From contig JASLYQ010000009.1 of NCBI GenBank assembly GCA_030739735.1, positions 1-64,000 on the forward strand: DNA of 64,000 bases. The letters run 5' to 3'. A model generated the notes under the pieces. The model saw nothing but the letters and a program-made list of their open reading frames with translations, made no database searches and was not told the DNA's origin. The translations under genes and the position numbers were made by a program. Shown here in pieces: positions 46,625-58,635 of the stretch. The stretch comes from Alphaproteobacteria bacterium. Its GTDB lineage: Bacteria > Pseudomonadota > Alphaproteobacteria > UBA7887. How positions within the stretch are numbered: position 1 is the first letter of the stretch; each line of letters begins with the position of its first letter.

Positions 46625-48418
46625 ATGGTAGACAGTAACAGCGCACATCTTGCCCTTCTGCGCGAGGAACTCGCGCGGCGCGGCCTTGATGGCTTCGTGG
46701 TGCCTCGCGCCGACGAGCATCAGGGCGAACATGTACCGTTCAGTGCCGAGCGCCTAGCCTGGGTGACCGGGTTCACGGGCTCTGCCGGAACCGCCGTGAT
46801 ACTGGCTGCTCGTGCCGCCCTGTTTGTCGATGGCCGTTACACACTGCAGGGCGCGACCGAGACTATGGGCACCGGCATCGAGATAGTTCACGTCACCGAG
46901 CGGCAGTTCGATGACTGGCTTGTCGAAGCCTTGTCCGAGGACATGCGCCTCGGCTACGATCCGCGCCTGCACACTGGCGAGGGGCGCAAGCGTCTGGAAA
47001 AGGTATGCAAGCGTGCCACCGCCCACCTCGTGCCGACCGACGGCAATCCCGCCGACGCGGTCTGGCAGAACCGACCCGCCCCGCCGCTAGCGCTTGTCGT
47101 CGCCCATACCAACGAATTCACCGGCCGCTCGTCCGAGGACAAGCGCAAGACCATCGGCTCGACCTTGGCCAAGGAAAAATGCGACGCCGCCGTCATCACG
47201 CTACCAGACTCCCTTGCCTGGCTACTTAACCTGCGTGGCGGTGATGTGCCCAACACGCCGTTACCGCTAAGCTTCGCCATCCTCTCGCGGGACGGCACCG
47301 TGGCGCTGTTCATAGACCAGCGCAAGCTCTCACCCGGGCTCGACCGACACCTTGGCAAGGATGTCACAATACAAGCGCCCGATGGGCTCGGCCCGACACT
47401 GCGCGCGCTCGGCGAAGCAGGCAAAACTGTTCGCGCAGATCCTGCGACAGCATCGGCCTGGGTGCTCGACGAACTTGCCGAAGGCGGCGCCATTGTTGTC
47501 GAAGGAACTGATCCCTGCCTCCGGCCGAAGGCGATCAAGAACGAGACCGAGCTCTCTGGCACGCGGGCCGCGCATCGGCGCGACGGAGTCGCTGTCACCC
47601 GCTTTCTGCATTGGCTCGATCGGGAAGCCGCAAGCGGCGCGCTGACTGAGATCGCTGCCGCGGACCACCTCGAAGCCCTGCGCCGCCAGGGCAAGCATTT
47701 CCGCGATCTCAGCTTTCCCACCGTCTCCGGTGCTGGCGCCAACGGCGCCATCGTGCATTACCGGGTGACGCCCGAGAGCAATCGCAAGCTCGAGAGCGGC
47801 TCGCTCTACCTGGTGGACTCCGGCGCGCAATATCTCGACGGCACCACTGACATCACGCGTACCGTCGCCATCGGCAGCCCTAGCGAGGAGATGCGCGACC
47901 GCTTCACGCGCGTCCTTAAAGGGCACATTGCGCTCGCCACTGCGCGCTTCCCCGTCGGCACCCGCGGCAGCCAACTCGATACACTGGCGCGGCTCGCACT
48001 GTGGAAGGTAGGGCTCGACTACGACCACGGTACGGGCCACGGGGTCGGCAGCTATCTGAGCGTCCACGAAGGTCCGCAGCGCATCTCCAAACGGGGCGGC
48101 GATGCCGCGCTTGAGCCGAACATGATCGTCTCCAACGAGCCTGGCTATTACAAGGCCGAGGGCTACGGCATCCGCATCGAGAATCTGGTCGCGGTCAAGA
48201 CGCTCGGAAAACCCGAGGGTGGCGAGCGCGAGTTGCTCGGCTTCAAGACTCTGACCCGCGCGCCCATCGACCGCACCCTGATCGACACCACACTGCTCGA
48301 CGACAGCGAGGTGGCCTGGCTCGACGCCTACCATGCCGAGGTGCGCAAGACCCTAACGCCGCTGCTCGATGCCAAGACCGCAGCTTGGCTGACCGCCGCG
48401 ACAGCGCCGCTGCGTTAG
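46625..48418 (+). CDS. Aminopeptidase P family protein (M24B, Xaa-Pro)
   Basis: 597 residues, the long three-domain form. Two creatinase-like N-terminal domains (FVVPRADEHQGEHVP, TGFTGSAGTAVIL; then SLAWLLNLRGGDVPNTP) precede the pita-bread domain with the metal ligands: VDSGAQYLDGTTDITRT (two Asp), GTGHGVGSYLSVHEGP (His), MIVSNEPGYY (Glu) and YGIRIENL (Glu). It removes an N-terminal residue before proline in the cytoplasm. ATAAGGAGAG precedes the ATG. Confidence 0.94.
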   Translation: MVDSNSAHLALLREELARRGLDGFVVPRADEHQGEHVPFSAERLAWVTGFTGSAGTAVILAARAALFVDGRYTLQGATETMGTGIEIVHVTERQFDDWLVEALSEDMRLGYDPRLHTGEGRKRLEKVCKRATAHLVPTDGNPADAVWQNRPAPPLALVVAHTNEFTGRSSEDKRKTIGSTLAKEKCDAAVITLPDSLAWLLNLRGGDVPNTPLPLSFAILSRDGTVALFIDQRKLSPGLDRHLGKDVTIQAPDGLGPTLRALGEAGKTVRADPATASAWVLDELAEGGAIVVEGTDPCLRPKAIKNETELSGTRAAHRRDGVAVTRFLHWLDREAASGALTEIAAADHLEALRRQGKHFRDLSFPTVSGAGANGAIVHYRVTPESNRKLESGSLYLVDSGAQYLDGTTDITRTVAIGSPSEEMRDRFTRVLKGHIALATARFPVGTRGSQLDTLARLALWKVGLDYDHGTGHGVGSYLSVHEGPQRISKRGGDAALEPNMIVSNEPGYYKAEGYGIRIENLVAVKTLGKPEGGERELLGFKTLTRAPIDRTLIDTTLLDDSEVAWLDAYHAEVRKTLTPLLDAKTAAWLTAATAPLR

Positions 48419-48441
48419 AATACACCTCGCCTGCTCCGGGG

Positions 48442-48461
48442 CTATTGCGCCTGCGCAATAG
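48442..48461. repeat. Tight inverted repeat after the aminopeptidase gene
   Basis: CTATTGCGC, two bases, then GCGCAATAG: 9-bp arms starting 23 nt after the stop codon. No T-run follows, so it is a weak terminator candidate or a protein-binding site. Confidence 0.45.
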
Positions 48462-48598
48462 ACCTGCTCCAGTTCCACGGCTAGGCGCCGTTTCAACGAC
48501 CTTGCAACAGGAGAACCGGCCCCAACCAAAACATTCACATGAGTCGAAGCGGCGTAACACCTTGCCGCTTTAAAAACTTTCGGTGAGGGGGAGACGTA

Positions 48599-49432
48599 TT
48601 ACCCGCCGGTGATGATCCTCAGACGCCCCAAAAAGCCGGCAATGCGCCCGGCGTTAACACCGACGTCGGAGCGCCCGACACGGCTGGCGGAGCGCATGTC
48701 GACGCGCGTGCCAGAGCCAGCCGCCGCGATGCGCAACACCACGTCGTCGCGAAACTTAAAGTAGGGTGTCATGACCGTGGCCTCGATGCGGCCTTCCGCG
48801 GGCGCGCTGGCGACAACCTCCCAGCCCTCGCTCTCAACCAGGGCCAGTACCTTGTCGAAGACCACACTTGGCGCCTCGCTGGTCTCCACCGGCGACAGAT
48901 CGGGATAGCCGGACCGCTGCTGCGCTGCGTTCTGCTGCAACACTATTTCGGCGGTATATTCGAGGCCATTGAGCTTATCCAGACTGACCTGGGCGAAAGC
49001 CTCACGGGCGCCCACCACATCGACAAAATCCGGCGGGTTAGCCGTATCTGTAGTGATGTCGTGGATGAAGGGGTTGCTCCGCACCTTCATGTACAGTTCA
49101 GCGATCTTGCCGCCGCCGCCAAAGCCGAGCACGATGGCGATAAGCGCCGCCACAAAGCCCCGCTTGGGCGCCCCGCGCATGGTCGCACCAAGCCCGATCA
49201 AACCGAACACGCCAGCAGCAATGCCAGCATAGGCTGCGTACTGGACGATGGTGCCGAGCGCAAATTTATAGTCCCAGTGCAGCTCCGGCGGCAGGAAGGG
49301 AAACTCCCCCTGGCCGGCACGATAGCCCACGGCGGCGACAAACAAGGCGCCTACCGAGACAATACCAAGCACCGCTCCCAGTGCTGCAAATCTTGAATAC
49401 CGCCTGACGGCCAAAGCCCGGGTGTCAGCCAT
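48599..49432 (-). CDS. DUF1499 membrane protein
   Basis: 277 residues. Three N-terminal hydrophobic segments (LGAVLGIVSVGALFVAAVG; YAAYAGIAAGVFGLIGLG; FVAALIAIVLGFGG) are followed by a soluble domain with the DUF1499 hallmarks NPFIHDITTDTANPPDF and, at the end, DMRSASRVGRSDVGVNAGRI. The soluble part probably lies outside the membrane. Function of the family unknown. GGAGGG precedes ATG 49432. Confidence 0.88.
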   Translation of the reverse strand: MADTRALAVRRYSRFAALGAVLGIVSVGALFVAAVGYRAGQGEFPFLPPELHWDYKFALGTIVQYAAYAGIAAGVFGLIGLGATMRGAPKRGFVAALIAIVLGFGGGGKIAELYMKVRSNPFIHDITTDTANPPDFVDVVGAREAFAQVSLDKLNGLEYTAEIVLQQNAAQQRSGYPDLSPVETSEAPSVVFDKVLALVESEGWEVVASAPAEGRIEATVMTPYFKFRDDVVLRIAAAGSGTRVDMRSASRVGRSDVGVNAGRIAGFLGRLRIITGG

Positions 49433-49542
49433 TTTGCCCTCCAAGTTCCGTTGGGCGCGGTTGTTGCCGTATGGCAGCATATTTCCACCCCATCAACCAT
49501 ATACCCGCATGGTGGTAGCCATACCACCGGATGCGCACGCCA

Positions 49543-49749
49543 TCACTTAGGAAATGTGCACCCTGGCGCACGCTCCGCCATGACTTCGGGATCGACCGGG
49601 GTCAACCGAAAAGCTGGAGACGAGCCATGACAAAGCGTCACGAAACAGCGCGCCACACCAACGCCCTGCGCGCTTAGCTCGATTAACGTATTCGACCGGT
49701 TCCATAGCGGCGTTTCGGTCGCCCCTTCAGAGTAACAGCGGATTCTCAA
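49543..49749 (-). pseudogene. Possible LysR-type regulator, C-terminal remnant
   Basis: In the 362-nt gap before ligA (49433-49794) a minus-strand frame reads NTLIELSAQGVGVARCFVTL, then SSPAFRLTPVDPEVM. This fits the end of a LysR effector domain (AVxAGxGIAxLPxxL...LVRL), with no DNA-binding part. Similarity is short, so the call is tentative. Confidence 0.4.
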
Positions 49750-49794
49750 TATCCTCTGTAAGACACTGCTGTAACTCGATTACGCTGACGCGGC

Positions 49795-53528
<3,734 letters not shown>

Positions 53529-53562
53529 GCCCCTTCCCCAGCCCACGCCCCCAGCGACGCGC

Positions 53563-54399
53563 TCAGAAAATCCGCGCCAGCCACGAGCTCTCGTTCAGGC
53601 GCGGCTCAAGTTCCTCTTCCTGCAGCAGCACGTATGCCTCGCGGTACCATTGGCTGCCCGGAAAGTTATGGCCCAACACCGCCGCCGCCGCCTGCGCCTC
53701 GCCAACCACGCCAAGCGCGAGATAGCACTCGGTCAGACGCAGCAGGGCCTCCGGCGCGTGGCTTGTGGTCTCATACTCGCTGATAACGTTGCGAAAGCGG
53801 TTGATGGCCGCAAGGTAGAATTCGAGGCCCTGGTATGTTCGCCCGACTTCCATCTCCTTGCCCGCCAAATGATCGCGGGCCAGAGAAATCTTGAGAGCGG
53901 CATCGCGGGCATAGCGTGTATCGGGATAGCGTAGAACGACGTCTTCGAAGGCTTCGAGCGCCAATTCCGTGTTGCGCTGATCCCGGCCGACGTCGGAGAT
54001 CTGCTCGTAGAACGACAAGCCGACGAGATAGCGCGCGTAGGGCGCGTCACTGCTGCCCGGATGTAGCTCGATGAAGCGCTCCGCTGCCAGCACGGTCTCA
54101 TCGTAATTGGTGCTTTGGTAATGGGCGAAGGCCGACATCAACTGCGCTTTCGTGGCCCAAACCGAATAGGGATGCTGTCGCTCGACTTCCTCGAAGGCGG
54201 CCGCAGCCGCATCGTAGGATTCCGCCAACAGCAGATCCATAGCCTCGTTATAGAGGTCCTCCACGGGGCGCTCGACATAAACTTCCTCGTCACCGCCGCT
54301 GCAACCGGCAAAGGCCAAGCCGAGCACGCAAAGGAGGGTCAACGTCAGCACGCGGCTTCGCCGCCGGATAGTCGATATTGTTTGTGAAGAGCTCGTCAT
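53563..54399 (-). CDS. bamD: Outer membrane assembly lipoprotein BamD
   Basis: 278 residues. The signal peptide ends in LGLAFAGC, an acceptable lipobox (Phe at -3 is unusual) with lipidation at Cys. Five TPRs follow: DLYNEAMDLLLAESYDAA, ERQHPYSVWATKAQLM, FIELHPGSSDAPYARYL, a family-typical AFEDVVLRYPDTRYA, and FPGSQWYREAYVLL. BamD is the essential partner of BamA in inserting beta-barrels. ATG 54399 was preferred because it places the signal peptide normally. Confidence 0.94.
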   Translation of the reverse strand: MTSSSQTISTIRRRSRVLTLTLLCVLGLAFAGCSGGDEEVYVERPVEDLYNEAMDLLLAESYDAAAAAFEEVERQHPYSVWATKAQLMSAFAHYQSTNYDETVLAAERFIELHPGSSDAPYARYLVGLSFYEQISDVGRDQRNTELALEAFEDVVLRYPDTRYARDAALKISLARDHLAGKEMEVGRTYQGLEFYLAAINRFRNVISEYETTSHAPEALLRLTECYLALGVVGEAQAAAAVLGHNFPGSQWYREAYVLLQEEELEPRLNESSWLARIF

Positions 54400-54594
54400 C
54401 ACTTTCCAAGTGGCGGTGAGTATACCACCTCCAAAGTAAGCGCCTAGCGTCAAAAGCAACCTCCAAGGCGCAGTTTTTCTTGCTTACTGCCGGCAGCTTG
54501 TGCCTTGACAATTCGGGTCATAACGCGCGTAGAATGCACAGTGCGTCGGTTTCGGGAGGAGTTTGGCGCCACTACACCCCTAGGGAGGACTTCA

Positions 54595-55656
54595 ATGAAA
54601 AACCTCAAGTTTCTTGCCGTTGCCGGCCTTGTCGGCGCGGCTATGACCGTCAGCACCGCGGCAAGCGCATGTTCGACGGATGATCTCGACGGCTGCATCG
54701 GCAAGCCGTGGGTCGACGGCAACGTCATGGAAACCCCGCTCGGCTCCAAGTGGTGGCCGAACGCAATGTGGGGCGAGGGCGACCAAGCCGGCTCGACCAA
54801 CTGGTTCAAGAAGTCTGACGTCGTGCTGCGCGCTATCGCGCAGATCAAGCAGGGCAAGACCCTGACGCTGGGCCATGACTACCACGCGGACATGCCACTA
54901 TTCGGTGCGCGTAAGTTCGCGCTGCGCATTCCGGGCACGCCGACGGGTGGCCCTTACGGTCCCAATGCGATCATGTGGAACGACGAATTCCTGGCTACTG
55001 AAATCGGCCAGGTTGGCACGCAGTTCGATGGTCTCGGCCATATCGGCGTGCAGGTCGGCGCCAACGGCGATAAGAACGAAATGCGCTGGTATAACGGCTT
55101 CTCAGCGGCCGAGATGGGCAGCCCATACGGCCTGCTGAAGCTTGGCATCGAGCACCTACATCCAATCGTCGCGCGTGGCATCCTGATTGATGTCGCCGGC
55201 TATCGCGGCATCGACAGCATGGAGGCTGGCGAGGTCATCAGCATGGACGACGTGCGCGGCGCGTTGGCCAAGCAGGGCATGAGCGACTACTCTGGAATGC
55301 CTGGTGACGCCATCATCTTCCGCACCGGCTGGGAGAGCCATTGGGAAGACCCGGCCACCTACAATGCCGGCTGCCCCGGCACCGGCATGGAAGTGGCGCG
55401 CTGGGTTGCCGAGGACATTCAGGCTGGCGTGACCGGTGCCGATACCTGGCCCGGCGATGCGGTTCCGAACCCGGATCCGGCCTGTGTCTTCTGCGTGCAT
55501 CAGTACCTGCAGACCCGGCACGGTATCATCAACCAAGAGAACATGAAGCTCGCCGAGGCGGCCTCCATGGGCGTCTATCAGTTCGCCTACTTCTACAGCC
55601 CGTCTCCGATTCGCGGCGCCACGGGCTCGATGGGCGCACCGGTGGCGATCTACTAA
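54595..55656 (+). CDS. Secreted cyclase-family (kynurenine-formamidase-like) hydrolase
   Basis: 353 residues with a Sec signal (FLAVAGLVGAAMTVSTAAS). The core reads GTQFDGLGHIG, matching the cyclase family's metal motif H-G-T-H-x-D-x3-H but with Gln for the second His. Other blocks are RGILIDVAGYRG and DAIIFRTGWESHW. The family hydrolyses cyclic or formylated substrates with zinc or manganese; this long, exported branch is uncharacterised to my knowledge. Several Cys pairs (ACSTDDLDGC, PACVFC) suggest periplasmic disulfides. AGGGAGGAC precedes the ATG; a strong terminator follows. Confidence 0.83.
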   Translation: MKNLKFLAVAGLVGAAMTVSTAASACSTDDLDGCIGKPWVDGNVMETPLGSKWWPNAMWGEGDQAGSTNWFKKSDVVLRAIAQIKQGKTLTLGHDYHADMPLFGARKFALRIPGTPTGGPYGPNAIMWNDEFLATEIGQVGTQFDGLGHIGVQVGANGDKNEMRWYNGFSAAEMGSPYGLLKLGIEHLHPIVARGILIDVAGYRGIDSMEAGEVISMDDVRGALAKQGMSDYSGMPGDAIIFRTGWESHWEDPATYNAGCPGTGMEVARWVAEDIQAGVTGADTWPGDAVPNPDPACVFCVHQYLQTRHGIINQENMKLAEAASMGVYQFAYFYSPSPIRGATGSMGAPVAIY

Positions 55657-55710
55657 GGGATCGCAAACAGCAATCGCTGACCGGGCTGTCCCGGATGGCG
55701 AAAAAGACCC

Positions 55711-55745
55711 GCGGGGCGTGCCGGATGGCACGCCCCGCTTCCTTT
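55711..55745 (+). terminator. Rho-independent terminator after the cyclase gene
   Basis: GCGGGGCGTGCC, loop GGAT, GGCACGCCCCGC: a perfect 12-bp stem followed by TTCCTTTCT. Confidence 0.88.
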
Positions 55746-55807
55746 CTGCGCTGCTGCGCGGCAATATGGGGTGCTCGGCCCCAGAGCCGGGTGAAACAAG
55801 AGGCACG

Positions 55808-56962
55808 ATGCAGAGGTCGAACCCGATCCGTTGTTTGACACGCCGCCGCTTCGGAGCCCTGGCAGGATGTGCGGCGGCGGCGGCAATACTGCCTCTGCCG
55901 GCCCAGGCCCAACGCGAGCGCGAACTCAACATCTATTGCTGGGAGGGCTACGATTCGAGCAACGTACTCGAGCCATTCCGCCAGCGCTTCAATTGCCAGG
56001 TACGCTCCGAGCGCAATACCTCGGACCCTGATGCGGTCGAGCGCCTACGAGCCGGTGAAACGGCGATCTGGGACTTGGTGACGCTTAACAATCCCTGGGC
56101 ACGCAAAGTGCTCGACCCGGAAGGTCTGCTGGTGCCGCTCGAGCGCGAGCGCTACGAAGCCTATCAGGCGCACATGCTGCCCACCTTCCGCGCACCTTAC
56201 CGCTGGACAACCAGCGAAGATGGCGAACGCCTGCTCGGCATGGTGCAACGCTTCGGTCCCTTCAATTTTGTGGTTAACACCAGGCACATCTCACGGGAAT
56301 TAGCCGAGGATCAGGGTCTAGCCCTGTTTCGCGACCCAGCCATGAATGGGCGATACGCGGTTCTTACCTATGACAATTGGAACATTCTGCATATCTGTAT
56401 CGCCGCCGGTATTGACCCCTTCAGACCGCATAGCGAGGACGAGCTTGCGCGATTCCGCAGTGTGGCCCAACAGCTGTTAGGCAATGCCCGTTTCCTTACC
56501 GACGACGCTTGGCTGATCAACAATGCGCTAATTAACGGAGAGATTAACAGCTATTTCTCGGGCGGCACCTACACCGCTTCACCGGTCCGCCTAGACGGCT
56601 TGCGCCATATCTGCGGCATCACTCCGAACAGCGGTCCCATGGACGGTAAGGGCGGCGTCAACTGGGTGGAGATCACCTCGGCAGTGGCCAATCCGGAGCT
56701 GTCGCCACGCGCTTTTGACTTCCTCGACTATGTGCAACAGCCCGAAACGGCCAAGACTGTCGCCCTTGCTGAAGGCACCTACAATCCGGTCAGCCAGATG
56801 GGCAATCCGGCCGTCCTGAAACTGTTCAACGCGCACGAACTCGACGCCCTGCAGTGGTACTCGCTGGAAACTGATATGGCACGCTGTGTCGATTACGACA
56901 TCAACCCTGACTATGAACTCATGCTCGGCCTCTACAACGATGCCAAGCGGCAAGTGGGTTGA
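55808..56962 (+). CDS. Tat-exported PotD-like solute-binding protein
   Basis: 384 residues. The N-terminus CLTRRRFGALAGCAAAAA is a twin-arginine signal with cleavage near AQA. The mature start LNIYCWEGYDSSNVLEPF is the classical opening of spermidine/putrescine-type binding proteins, and later blocks (AIWDLVTLNNPWARKV; YAVLTYDNWNILHICIAAG; AFDFLDYVQQPETAK) fit the type II periplasmic fold. No permease or ATPase genes are adjacent, so it is an orphan binding protein. The polyamine-binding residues cannot all be placed; the ligand is uncertain. The phosphatase gene follows after 1 nt. Confidence 0.85.
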   Translation: MQRSNPIRCLTRRRFGALAGCAAAAAILPLPAQAQRERELNIYCWEGYDSSNVLEPFRQRFNCQVRSERNTSDPDAVERLRAGETAIWDLVTLNNPWARKVLDPEGLLVPLERERYEAYQAHMLPTFRAPYRWTTSEDGERLLGMVQRFGPFNFVVNTRHISRELAEDQGLALFRDPAMNGRYAVLTYDNWNILHICIAAGIDPFRPHSEDELARFRSVAQQLLGNARFLTDDAWLINNALINGEINSYFSGGTYTASPVRLDGLRHICGITPNSGPMDGKGGVNWVEITSAVANPELSPRAFDFLDYVQQPETAKTVALAEGTYNPVSQMGNPAVLKLFNAHELDALQWYSLETDMARCVDYDINPDYELMLGLYNDAKRQVG

Positions 56963-56963
56963 C

Positions 56964-57779
56964 ATGACGACCATGATTAACGACGGCGAACTGGCCTCGC
57001 TGCTAGCCTTTGCAGACACGCTGGCTGACGCAGCACGGACCGTCGTGCTGCGCCATTTTCGCCAGACCCTTGCAGTGGACCAGAAAGACGCCGCGATAGC
57101 ACGCATACAACCGGTCACCATCGCAGACAGGGAGGCCGAAGCCGCCATCCACGAACGCATCGAGGCCCATTTTCCCGAGCATGGCATTCTCGGTGAGGAA
57201 CATGGCAGCACGCGTCCCGAGGCGCCGTGGCAGTGGGTCGTCGATCCTATCGACGGCACCCGCGCCTTTATCGCCGGTATGCCATTGTTTGGCATTCTCA
57301 TCGGTCTCACCTTCGAGGGTCACCCGGTGCTCGGACTCGTCGATCAGCCGGTGCTCGGCGAAAGGTTCGTGGGCAGCGCCACGGGCGCCACGCTGAACGG
57401 CAACGCCATCGCTGCCCGCACCTGCCCACGGCTGGACGAGGCGGTAATGGCCATGACCGATCCCGTGATGATGGCGAGCCCGGCCCAGCGCGCCCTCTTC
57501 GAAAGCCTGCGCCGACACGCTGCCGTCACCCAGTTCGGCGGTAACTGCTATGCTTACGCCATGCTCGCAGCGGGCGTGGTGGACCTGGTAATGGAAGGCG
57601 ATCTCAAGCCCTGGGACGTCTGCGCTCTGGTACCACTTATTGAGGCCGCCGGCGGCGTCATCACTTCTTGGGATGGCGGCCCGGCGCTCGGCAGCAGCCA
57701 CATCCTCGCCTGCGGCGATGCGGCGTTGCACGCCGTACTGCTACCGCGCTTTGCTGCGGCGGCGCCTATAAGCGGCTAA
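56964..57779 (+). CDS. Inositol-monophosphatase-family phosphatase (HisN-like)
   Basis: 271 residues. Metal-site motifs are complete: GEEHG, WVVDPIDGTRAFIAGMP and, near the C-terminus, GDLKPWDVCALVPLIEAAGG. PVTIADREAEAAI precedes them as usual. The wording TRAFIAG is typical of the histidinol-phosphatase-like branch, so HisN or a general sugar-phosphatase role is likely. It begins 1 nt after the stop of the binding-protein gene, and its end overlaps the convergent lactonase gene by 14 nt. Confidence 0.88.
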   Translation: MTTMINDGELASLLAFADTLADAARTVVLRHFRQTLAVDQKDAAIARIQPVTIADREAEAAIHERIEAHFPEHGILGEEHGSTRPEAPWQWVVDPIDGTRAFIAGMPLFGILIGLTFEGHPVLGLVDQPVLGERFVGSATGATLNGNAIAARTCPRLDEAVMAMTDPVMMASPAQRALFESLRRHAAVTQFGGNCYAYAMLAAGVVDLVMEGDLKPWDVCALVPLIEAAGGVITSWDGGPALGSSHILACGDAALHAVLLPRFAAAAPISG

Positions 57780-58560
57780 GAAATTCCAACAGGGCCGCAT
57801 TGAACGCTTCGGGCTGCTCGACATTGGAAAGATGCGCCGCCTCGCCGACTACCGCCAGCTCAGCACCGGGAATGCGTGACTGAATGGCCTCCGAGGCTTC
57901 CACTGTCGTCGCCGGATCGTCGGCGCCGACAATCACCAGAGTTGGCACAGAAATCGACGACAAACGCTCGAGAAAACCGATCTTGACGATCCCGATGGAA
58001 GCGCCGACATAGCCCGCCACGGGCGTATTGGCAATCATCTCCGCGACCGCGTCCAGCACCGCCGGGCGGCGCTCTCGGTAGGTCTTGGTGAACCAGCGCT
58101 CCAGTGTTGGCTCGACCAGTGGCCCCATGCCCGCCTGCTGGGCAGAGCGCACGCGCCCGTTCCAGATCGCCGTCACCCCATCCGGCCATTTGGCGATGGT
58201 GTCACAAAGCACCAACCCGGTGAGCCGTTCGCCGTGCGCGATGCCTAGTTGCTGGCCAGTCATGCCGCCCAGCGATAGGCCACAGAAGGCGCTTTTTTCC
58301 ACACCGAGTGCATCCCATAGGCCAATCACGTCCCTGGCCAGCATATCCATGCTGTAGGCGCCCTCGCTGACGCCGCTGGCGCCATGGCCGCGGGTGTCGT
58401 AGCGCAACACGCGCCACGACGGGATGAGTGCCGGCACCTGCATGTCCCACATGGCGTAGCTGGACGCCAAGCTGTTGCTCAGTGTCAGCACGGGTGCGCC
58501 TTTCGGACCATCCCAGCGGTAAGCGATATCGATGCCGTTGACGGCTATGGTCTCTGTCAT
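57766..58560 (-). CDS. 3-oxoadipate enol-lactonase-like alpha/beta hydrolase
   Basis: 264 residues. LTLSNSLASSYAMWDMQVPA is the PcaD-type oxyanion region, RVLRYDTRGHGAS follows, and the nucleophile elbow is FCGLSLGGMTG. The acid lies in VIVGADDPATT and the His in VGEAAHLSNVEQPEAF. PcaD hydrolyses the enol-lactone in the beta-ketoadipate pathway of aromatic breakdown. No other pca genes are here, so a different lactone is possible. Confidence 0.85.
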   Translation of the reverse strand: MTETIAVNGIDIAYRWDGPKGAPVLTLSNSLASSYAMWDMQVPALIPSWRVLRYDTRGHGASGVSEGAYSMDMLARDVIGLWDALGVEKSAFCGLSLGGMTGQQLGIAHGERLTGLVLCDTIAKWPDGVTAIWNGRVRSAQQAGMGPLVEPTLERWFTKTYRERRPAVLDAVAEMIANTPVAGYVGASIGIVKIGFLERLSSISVPTLVIVGADDPATTVEASEAIQSRIPGAELAVVGEAAHLSNVEQPEAFNAALLEFLSRL

Positions 58561-58635
58561 GCGTCTGCCCTCCCACGCCAGGATGTGCTATCAGACCCCC
58601 GCTGAGATTGCCAGAGAGGCCGACGAAGGGTGGAG

